A stretch of 5,474 bases of DNA, from contig JAFGEY010000443.1 in the NCBI GenBank assembly GCA_016931365.1, positions 1-5,474 of the forward strand. The letters run 5' to 3'. The DNA is from Anaerolineae bacterium (lineage in GTDB: Bacteria; Chloroflexota; Anaerolineae; JAFGEY01). The position numbers and the translations under genes are program-made. Under the pieces are notes generated by a model, which did no database searches, had not been told where the DNA came from, and was given only the letters and a program-made list of their open reading frames with translations. Positions 1-4,960 of this stretch are shown piece after piece (positions within the stretch are counted from its first letter, which is position 1; every line of letters starts with the position of its first letter).

Positions 1-1242
1 GAAGAGGCCGAGTGGAAGGAACGCGATCCGATTCCTTCGTTTGCCGCCCGGCTGGTCGAGGCCGGCGTGGCCACCCAGGCCGAGATCGACGCCCTGCAAG
101 CGCAGGTCGAGCAAGCGATCAAGGAAGCAACCGACTTTGCCTTCACTTCACCGCTGCCCGATCCCTCCGAGCTGGAGCAGTTTGTCTATGCGCCATTCAA
201 ATGGACCGATACCGATGTAAAACGCGAGCGCGAGTTGCGCAATCAGATCAAGGCCCAAAATGTTGGTGGGCACGAAATCCCTTACTGGCAGGCCATCCGC
301 GATGCGCTGCGCGACGAGATGAAGCGCGATCCGGCCGTGTTCTTGCTGGGCGAGGATATTGGTCTCTACGGCGGCGCGTACGGCGCCACCCGCGACCTGG
401 TGCAAGAGTTTGGCGAGAAGCGTGTGCGCGACACGCCCATCTCTGAAGCGACCATCGGCGGGGCGGCGGTCGGCTCGGCTATGTCCGGCCTGCGCCCGGT
501 GGCCGAGATCATGTATGTGGACTTTACCCCGTTGGCCATGGATCAGATCGCCAACCAGGGAGCCAAAAACCGCTACATGTTCGGCGGCAAAACCACTGTG
601 CCGATGGTGATTAGAACCGAAGGCGGCGCCGGGCGTTGTATCGCCGCCCACCACTCCCAGTCGCTCGAGGCGCTGTGGACGCATTTCCCCGGCATTTACG
701 TGGTGATGCCCTCTACACCGTATGATGCCAAAGGCTTGCTCAAGGCGGCCATCCGCGACGACAACCCGGTGATGTTTATCGAGCACAAGATGCTCTACGG
801 CGTCAAGGGTTTCGTGCCCGACGAGGATTACATCATCCCCTTTGGCGTCGCCGATGTCAAGCGCGAGGGCAAAGACGTGACCGTCGTCACCTACAGCCGC
901 ATGGTCTTTCGCGCGCTGGAGGCCGCCGACAAGCTGGCTGCTGAAGGGATCAGCGTGGAGGTGATTGACTTGCGCACGCTCAAGCCGCTGGACATGGACA
1001 CCGTGGCCGCATCGGTGAAAAAGACCGGGCGCGTGGTCGGTGTCTCGGAAGCCTACAAGACCGGCTCATTCATCAGCGAGCTGGCCATGCGCGTCCAGGA
1101 AGAATTATTCGACTGGCTGGACGCGCCCGTCGTCCGCGTCTGTGCCGCCGACGTGCCCGTGCCGATGAGCGAACCGCTGGAAGACGCGGCGGTGCCGAAT
1201 GTCAATGCGGTGATTGCGGGCATACGCCAAGTGTTGGCATAG
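1..1242 (+). CDS. Fused 2-oxo acid dehydrogenase E1 alpha/beta protein (5' end outside window)
   Basis: Thiamine diphosphate-dependent E1 of a pyruvate or branched-chain 2-oxo acid dehydrogenase complex, which decarboxylates the 2-oxo acid and acylates the lipoyl group of E2. The frame is open from base 1. Codons 1-64 match the C-terminal tail of an E1 alpha subunit (DPI near the start, then DFAFTSPLPDPSELEQFVYA). A charged linker of about 27 codons follows, then a full E1 beta from about base 271 (323 residues, normal length). Beta hallmarks are LLGEDIGLYGG, the ISEATIGGAAVG segment whose Glu (445-447) should contact the cofactor, the HSQ histidine (652-654), and a C-terminal transketolase-type domain ending in DVPVPMSEPLE. 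The GTG at 67 is internal to the alpha tail and is not a start. The linker has no ATG or GTG in frame and no ribosome binding site, which supports a true fusion. The protein is cytoplasmic and is followed by its E2 partner. Substrate choice (pyruvate, branched-chain or acetoin type) cannot be settled from this part. Confidence 0.93.
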   Translation, partial: EEAEWKERDPIPSFAARLVEAGVATQAEIDALQAQVEQAIKEATDFAFTSPLPDPSELEQFVYAPFKWTDTDVKRERELRNQIKAQNVGGHEIPYWQAIRDALRDEMKRDPAVFLLGEDIGLYGGAYGATRDLVQEFGEKRVRDTPISEATIGGAAVGSAMSGLRPVAEIMYVDFTPLAMDQIANQGAKNRYMFGGKTTVPMVIRTEGGAGRCIAAHHSQSLEALWTHFPGIYVVMPSTPYDAKGLLKAAIRDDNPVMFIEHKMLYGVKGFVPDEDYIIPFGVADVKREGKDVTVVTYSRMVFRALEAADKLAAEGISVEVIDLRTLKPLDMDTVAASVKKTGRVVGVSEAYKTGSFISELAMRVQEELFDWLDAPVVRVCAADVPVPMSEPLEDAAVPNVNAVIAGIRQVLA

Positions 1243-1246
1243 AATA

Positions 1247-1282
1247 GCAAATTGCAAATAGCAACGCTGGTTTGCAATTTGC
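1247..1282. repeat. Perfect 12-bp inverted repeat between the E1 and E2 genes
   Basis: The left arm GCAAATTGCAAA (1247-1258) and right arm TTTGCAATTTGC (1271-1282) are exact reverse complements separated by 12 bases. A shorter direct repeat, AATAGCAA, occurs at 1243-1250 and 1257-1264. The right arm ends 8 bases before the E2 ribosome binding site. No T-run follows, so it does not look like an intrinsic terminator. It could be an mRNA hairpin that tunes E1:E2 expression or stability, or a copy of a dispersed intergenic repeat. Its function is not known. Confidence 0.75.
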
Positions 1283-1290
1283 GATTGATA

Positions 1291-1294
1291 GGAG
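1291..1294 (+). promoter_or_regulatory. Ribosome binding site of the E2 gene
   Basis: GGAG, within AGGAGA, lies 5 bases before the ATG at 1300. It decides the start in favour of 1300. The in-frame TTG at 1252 lies inside the inverted repeat, lacks such a site, and would add 16 residues unrelated to the lipoyl-domain N-terminus. Confidence 0.85.
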
Positions 1295-1299
1295 AAACG

Positions 1300-2697
1300 A
1301 TGGCAACCGAAATTATTTTACCCGTCTTGGGCGAGACGATGAACGAGGGCACACTTGTTGAGTGGTTCAAGCAGGAAGGGGATGCGGTCAAGCGCGGCGA
1401 GCCGCTCTTTGCCGTTGAGACTGACAAGGCGACGCTGGAAGTGGAAGCGTCGGCAGAAGGATATTTGCGCAAAATTATCGTGCCAGCCGGAACGACGGCG
1501 CCGGTGTTGACGCCGGTGGGGATCATCACGGCGACAAAGGATGAAAAGATTGGGGAAGAAGGGAACAAGGAAACAAGGGAGAAGGAGCGGCCGGTTGAAG
1601 AGCGGGCGGTTCCATCCTTCGGTGTACCCGCCGCAATGATTCAGACTGTGGCCAGCCCATCTGAGCGTCTGTTTGCTTCGCCGCGCGCCCGCAAGCGCGC
1701 CCAAGAACTAGACGCCGATTTGACGCAAATCCAGGGCAGCGGGCCGAACGGGCGGATTGTCGAACGAGATGTATTAGCTTTCGTCGAGAATGTGCCCAAG
1801 GCAACGCCGGTGGCCATGAAAATGGCTGCCGAGATGGACCTCGAGTTAAAGGCAGTCGTTGGAACGGGGATTGGCGGCAAGATCACCAAAGCCGATGTTG
1901 CTGCTGCGGCGGCACCAACCGTCTCCACTGCCGCGCCAGTAGCGGCAGTGGAGACGGTCCCGTCTCCGGCGACGGCGGCCTCGCCGATCAAACTTGGGCC
2001 AGCCGAGGTGTCCGCCACCCAGCCAATGACCGGTTTGCGCGGCATTATCGCCGAGCGGATGGCTTACAGCGTTCACGCCACCGCCCGTGTTACTCTGATG
2101 ACCGAAGTGGATGCCACGGCGTTTGTCGAGGTGCGCACCCGGCTCAGAGATGCAGTCAGCAAGGAATGGGGGTTTGCGCCCGGCTATAACGACCTGCTGG
2201 CGATCATCGTCGCACGCGCTTTGCGCGAGTTCCCTTACCTGAACGTCCGCCTGAACGGCGCAACAATTGAGCAGTTGGCGCATATCAATATGGGCATGGC
2301 CGTGGATACGGAGCGCGGACTGCTGGTGCCCGTGATCCGCGACGCGGACAAAAAGGGGCTGCGGCAGTTTGGCGAGGAATTCCGCACCCTGGTCGAGCGG
2401 GCGCGGGTGGGCAAATCCTTACCTGATGACTTGAGCGGCGGCACGTTTACCATCACCAACCTGGGCATGTATGGTGTGGATGCCTTTACGCCGGTAATCA
2501 ACCTGCCTGAAGCGGCGATTTTGGGCGTGGGGCGCATCGTGGAAAAACCGGTGGTGCGAAACGGCCAGATCGTGGCCCGGCCGATGATGGTACTCAGCCT
2601 GGCTTTTGATCACCGCCTGACCGATGGCGCGCCGGCAGCGCGGTTCTTGCAGCGCATCAGCCAGTTGGTCGAGCAGCCGTATCTGCTGTTGGGGTAA
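1300..2697 (+). CDS. Dihydrolipoamide acyltransferase (E2) with two tandem subunit-binding domains
   Basis: E2 core of the 2-oxo acid dehydrogenase complex, 465 residues. It takes the acyl group from E1 on a lipoyl lysine and passes it to CoA. Domains in order: a lipoyl domain (residues 1-80) with lipoylation motif ETDKA, Lys43; a charged linker rich in Glu and Lys (about 81-120); a first peripheral-subunit-binding domain (124-163, with SPRARKRA and GSGPNGRI); a second such domain (168-205, with GTGIGGKITKADV); an Ala/Pro/Thr/Val linker (206-236); and a catalytic acyltransferase domain (about 239-465). The catalytic domain has GGTFTITNLGMYGV, INLPEAAILGVG and the active-site DHRLTDG, with His438 and Asp442. 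It starts 57 bases after the E1 stop, so it is presumably cotranscribed with E1. The tandem binding domains and unusual linker DNA are noted separately. Acyl-group specificity is not evident, and E3 must be encoded elsewhere. Confidence 0.95.
   Translation: MATEIILPVLGETMNEGTLVEWFKQEGDAVKRGEPLFAVETDKATLEVEASAEGYLRKIIVPAGTTAPVLTPVGIITATKDEKIGEEGNKETREKERPVEERAVPSFGVPAAMIQTVASPSERLFASPRARKRAQELDADLTQIQGSGPNGRIVERDVLAFVENVPKATPVAMKMAAEMDLELKAVVGTGIGGKITKADVAAAAAPTVSTAAPVAAVETVPSPATAASPIKLGPAEVSATQPMTGLRGIIAERMAYSVHATARVTLMTEVDATAFVEVRTRLRDAVSKEWGFAPGYNDLLAIIVARALREFPYLNVRLNGATIEQLAHINMGMAVDTERGLLVPVIRDADKKGLRQFGEEFRTLVERARVGKSLPDDLSGGTFTITNLGMYGVDAFTPVINLPEAAILGVGRIVEKPVVRNGQIVARPMMVLSLAFDHRLTDGAPAARFLQRISQLVEQPYLLLG
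1552..1590 (+). repeat. Purine-rich repeat in the first E2 linker
   Basis: A 39-base stretch of the coding strand has 36 purines, three C and no T. AACAAGG is repeated at 1564-1570 and 1572-1578. The 8-base period is not a multiple of three, so the repeat lies at the DNA level and not the peptide level. It encodes the charged linker at about residues 85-97, just after the lipoyl domain. It may be simple-sequence expansion or a fragment of an intergenic repeat absorbed into a tolerant linker. Confidence 0.55.
1918..1958. repeat. 17-bp perfect inverted repeat inside the E2 coding sequence
   Basis: The left arm ACCGTCTCCACTGCCGC (1918-1934) is the exact reverse complement of 1942-1958, with a 7-base loop (GCCAGTA, 1935-1941). 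It lies in the linker between the second binding domain and the catalytic domain (about residues 207-220) and stays in frame. A further GTCTCC follows at 1962-1967. The GC-rich stem should be very stable in mRNA. It has no T-tract and so is not a terminator. Possible roles are a translational pause between domains or a repeat element captured in a flexible linker; neither is shown. Confidence 0.8.
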
Positions 2698-2700
2698 AGG

Positions 2701-2735
2701 AATCGGGGCGAGATTTCCTCGCCCCGATTGATTTT
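2701..2735. terminator. Stem-loop terminator between convergent genes
   Basis: AATCGGGGCGAG (2701-2712) pairs perfectly with CTCGCCCCGATT (2718-2729) around the 5-base loop ATTTC. On the + strand it starts 4 bases after the E2 stop and is followed by a short T-rich stretch, GATTTTA. That stretch overlaps the stop codon of the opposing gene (2734-2736). On the - strand the stem is followed by CCTTTACC, a weaker tail. It probably terminates the E1-E2 transcript and may also serve the opposing gene. Confidence 0.85.
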
Positions 2736-3837
2736 ACAACTTGACCGATGTCGATACCGACATTTCGCGTATTTCTTCGACGGTCACTTCGCGCCCCAGT
2801 TTCTCCGATAAGTAAATCCCTTCTGAAATCAACATCGTGTTCAGCGCCAGTTCGGCGGTGGGCAGCAGTTCAACGCGGCCTTGCAGTGCAGCGATCCAGT
2901 GCTGCTGCGGCCCGTCGTACTCGTCGCCGACGCCCTGCACGTTGTGCACACGGTACATAAATCCGTCCAGGTTGGTCGTGGCGTTCATATCCAGGTCGCC
3001 AACGCTGTGGAAATAGCCGAACGGATCCAACCGCACACCACCCTTTGAGCCGACCACCACCGAACCCTCGAATTTGTCCAGCAGAATGGCCCACGACTCG
3101 ATGATGTCCAGCGAGATATTGCCCGCCAGGCGCACAAAGCCCAGCCCCAGTTCTTCGACGTTATAGCCGCTGGAGGTCTTGCGGCCCTCGTCCATATCCA
3201 CTTCCTGGTAGGTCTTGCCGGTCACGCGCTCGACTTGCGGATTGCCGAGCAGGTAGAGCATCTGGGCGATGTGGTAGACGCCCATATCGTACATCGCGCC
3301 GCCCGCTGAATTGTGCTTTTGCACGAACGAGGGGCTGCCGTAGCCGTCGACAAAGGGCCGCCCGCGGCGACGAAAACCGGCGGAGCGCGCGTGGTAGACG
3401 TGGCCCAGGTAGCCGTTGTCGATCAGCCAGCGGGCGGCTTTGGTTTCTTTGGCGTACAGCGTGCTGAGCTGGATCGACAGCTTGCGGCCCAGCTTTTGCG
3501 CCGTGTTGTACATCCGCTCCGCGTCGATGTAGGCTCCCGCCATCGGTTTCTCGCAGTACACGTCCTTGCCCGCCTTCAGCGCGGCGACGGTGACGGGCAT
3601 GTGAAAGTTGTTGTGCAGGCACACGTCGACGGCCTGGATGTCGTCGCGGGCCAGCAGGTCACGGAAATTGGTGTAGCGGTCAGCGATGCCATAGGTCTCA
3701 CCAACGCGGTTCAGCTCTGCCTCATTGATGTCGGCGGCGGCGGCGATCTGCGCCCCTTCGATTTTCTGGTAGGTGTTCAGGTGGTGCTTGCCGATCTGGC
3801 CGACACCGATGACGCCGATGCGAATTTTTTCGGACAT
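2734..3837 (-). CDS. Gfo/Idh/MocA-family NAD(P)-dependent oxidoreductase
   Basis: A 367-residue cytoplasmic dehydrogenase of the glucose-fructose oxidoreductase / inositol dehydrogenase family, members of which mostly oxidise or reduce sugars, inositols and their derivatives. An N-terminal Rossmann fold (1-125) carries GVGQIG (residues 11-16) for the dinucleotide and the family EKP motif at 96-98, with Lys97 as the expected catalytic lysine. The C-terminal alpha/beta domain contains [11 protein letters not shown] (179-189). Here Asp184 and Tyr188 fit the DxGxY version of the active site, with a His one position later. Length is typical. No twin-arginine signal is present, unlike periplasmic glucose-fructose oxidoreductase. 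The ATG at 3837 is supported by an upstream AAGGAG. The gene follows two other oxidoreductases on the same strand after a 97-base gap with its own predicted promoter. Its substrate cannot be assigned. Confidence 0.93.
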   Translation of the reverse strand: MSEKIRIGVIGVGQIGKHHLNTYQKIEGAQIAAAADINEAELNRVGETYGIADRYTNFRDLLARDDIQAVDVCLHNNFHMPVTVAALKAGKDVYCEKPMAGAYIDAERMYNTAQKLGRKLSIQLSTLYAKETKAARWLIDNGYLGHVYHARSAGFRRRGRPFVDGYGSPSFVQKHNSAGGAMYDMGVYHIAQMLYLLGNPQVERVTGKTYQEVDMDEGRKTSSGYNVEELGLGFVRLAGNISLDIIESWAILLDKFEGSVVVGSKGGVRLDPFGYFHSVGDLDMNATTNLDGFMYRVHNVQGVGDEYDGPQQHWIAALQGRVELLPTAELALNTMLISEGIYLSEKLGREVTVEEIREMSVSTSVKL

Positions 3838-3844
3838 TGAATTT

Positions 3845-3850
3845 CTCCTT
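3845..3850 (-). promoter_or_regulatory. Ribosome binding site of the Gfo/Idh/MocA gene
   Basis: On the - strand AAGGAG lies 7 bases before the ATG at 3837, which supports that start. Confidence 0.85.
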
Positions 3851-3871
3851 TATTAGTCGTGTCGTAAAGAG

Positions 3872-3900
3872 TGTGATGCGTGAAACGTGAAATGTGATGC
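3872..3900. repeat. Interleaved short repeats in the predicted leader
   Basis: TGTGATGC occurs at 3872-3879 and 3893-3900, exactly 21 bases apart. Between and overlapping these lie two adjacent copies of CGTGAAA (3879-3885 and 3886-3892). They fall just downstream of the predicted transcription start of the Gfo/Idh/MocA gene. A 21-base spacing is about two helical turns, as expected for paired sites of one DNA-binding protein. A dispersed intergenic repeat is an equally open explanation. Confidence 0.6.
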
Positions 3901-3910
3901 ATGAATGCCA

Positions 3911-3938
3911 ATTATAGGTGGACGCCGTCCTTTGTCAA
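3911..3938 (-). promoter_or_regulatory. Sigma-70-type promoter for the Gfo/Idh/MocA gene, with embedded palindrome
   Basis: Read on the - strand, TTGACA (3938-3933) and TATAAT (3916-3911) match the housekeeping -35 and -10 consensus exactly, 16 bases apart. The -35 overlaps the TGA stop of the upstream dehydrogenase gene. Transcription would start near 3904, giving a leader of about 67 bases. The spacer holds an 11-base palindrome with a single central base (3920-3930, GGACG and CGTCC arms), a plausible repressor operator. Exact consensus hexamers in a GC-rich sequence are unlikely by chance, but no start site has been measured. Confidence 0.8.
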
Positions 3939-4948
3939 TTGTCCGACTGCCAGGTCAAAATGACCTTGTTGGCCGTCTTGTCTTGCACCATCTCGAACCC
4001 GCGCCGGTAGTCGCGCCAGGGCAGGGTGTGACTGATCCAGTCATCGAGATCGACTTTACCTTCGTTGACCCAGCGAAACAGTTGCTCGTGCGTCTCGGCC
4101 TCGGCGACCTTGCCGTGAAAGACGCGGGGATCGGCCAGGTGTTTCGACAGGTGCGGCTCCGATTCCGGCGCGACGCCATAGATATTGATTTTTCCCGCGG
4201 GCGCAATGACCTCCAGGCAGCGCGCCAGCGCGTCGCGCGCGCCGACGGCTTCGATGGCGCGGTCAAAGCCGCCGTGGTCTAGAATAACCCGTACCTCCGG
4301 CGGGGTGTCCTCGGCGGTTGCATAACCGTCTGCGCCGAGGGCAGCAAAGCGTCCGGCCCAACCGGCGCGGCGGCCCAAGACCACCACCGGGCTGATGCCG
4401 GACAATTTGGCGAACAACACCAGCGTTTGCGCCACCGGCCCGGTGCCGACGATGGCCAACGATTGGCCGGGCTGGACGTCGGTGCTGTACAGGCAACTCA
4501 ACGTCTCTTTGAGTGTGATCGAGGTCGCAGCCTGGACAGCCGAGATGGATGGTGGGACGACCTGTTGAGGATGAGGAAACGAATTGTAGGCAGCACCTTG
4601 TTGCGCCCACACATCGGCGACAATCGCCCGTTCGACAAAACCGCCCCAGCAGCTTCGCCCGCCGGGATAGGGGACGTGCCCGTCGCGCAGCGTTGAACGT
4701 AGCACAAGGTCTCCAACCTTAAAACTGCGCACCTTTTCACCGACTTGTATTACGCTTCCCGCCGACTCGTGGCCGAGCAGAACTGGAAACGTGCCGCTCA
4801 CAAACTCGCCGTGGATAATTTTCCAGTCCGTGCTGTTGCAGATGCCGCACGCTTCGACTTGCACCAGCGCCTCGTACGGGCCGATCGCGGGTTCCGGCAG
4901 ATCGAGGATGGCGGTTTGGTTTTTGGCGGTGACGAAAATGCCCTTCAT
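3935..4948 (-). CDS. Zinc-type medium-chain alcohol/polyol dehydrogenase
   Basis: A 337-residue medium-chain dehydrogenase/reductase, probably oxidising a sugar, polyol or other alcohol with NAD(P). The N-terminal GroES-like domain has CGICNSTD (Cys37) and GHE (His60, Glu61). Glu148 in KETLSC aligns with the Glu that serves as a zinc ligand in sorbitol-dehydrogenase-like members, so a catalytic zinc site looks intact. The loop at about 88-105 has only one Cys, so the four-Cys structural zinc site is absent. The Rossmann fold starts at VGTGPVAQ (167-174), with Ala in place of the usual third Gly. The second strand ends in LGRRAG without the acidic residue typical of NAD binders, which hints at NADP use. 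The ATG at 4948 has a strong AGGAGG 5 bases upstream. The gene begins 12 bases after the aldo/keto reductase stop, so the two are very likely cotranscribed. Its substrate is unknown. Confidence 0.92.
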   Translation of the reverse strand: MKGIFVTAKNQTAILDLPEPAIGPYEALVQVEACGICNSTDWKIIHGEFVSGTFPVLLGHESAGSVIQVGEKVRSFKVGDLVLRSTLRDGHVPYPGGRSCWGGFVERAIVADVWAQQGAAYNSFPHPQQVVPPSISAVQAATSITLKETLSCLYSTDVQPGQSLAIVGTGPVAQTLVLFAKLSGISPVVVLGRRAGWAGRFAALGADGYATAEDTPPEVRVILDHGGFDRAIEAVGARDALARCLEVIAPAGKINIYGVAPESEPHLSKHLADPRVFHGKVAEAETHEQLFRWVNEGKVDLDDWISHTLPWRDYRRGFEMVQDKTANKVILTWQSDN

Positions 4949-4953
4949 CGCAT

Positions 4954-4959
4954 CCTCCT
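4954..4959 (-). promoter_or_regulatory. Ribosome binding site of the medium-chain dehydrogenase gene
   Basis: AGGAGG on the - strand lies 5 bases before the ATG at 4948. It fills the 12-base gap after the preceding stop codon (4961-4963), a typical operon junction. Confidence 0.85.
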
Positions 4960-4960
4960 A

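Noticed and set aside
148..786. Long antisense frame (212 codons) opposite E1 beta
   Set aside because: It is the shadow of a strongly conserved gene, with His/Arg/Gly-rich composition and no recognisable motif, as is common in GC-rich DNA.
67..1242. Stand-alone E1 beta gene starting at the GTG at 67
   Set aside because: Residues before and after this codon form a continuous E1 alpha tail, and the frame is open to base 1, so the GTG is an internal valine.
1247..1282. Intrinsic terminator between E1 and E2
   Set aside because: The stem is AT-rich and no T-tract follows. E2 is expected to be cotranscribed with E1.
1252..1299. TTG start for E2 at 1252
   Set aside because: It lies inside the inverted repeat, lacks a ribosome binding site and adds residues not seen at lipoyl-domain N-termini. 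The ATG at 1300 has a well-placed GGAG.
1053..1568. Antisense frame spanning the E1-E2 junction
   Set aside because: It covers the conserved ends of two real genes and the inverted repeat, and its Ser/Thr/Val-rich product shows no domain features.
3313..3840. + strand frame (175 codons) opposite the Gfo/Idh/MocA gene
   Set aside because: Its Val/Asp/Gly-rich translation is the reverse-strand image of the Rossmann domain, and no start signal or motif is seen.
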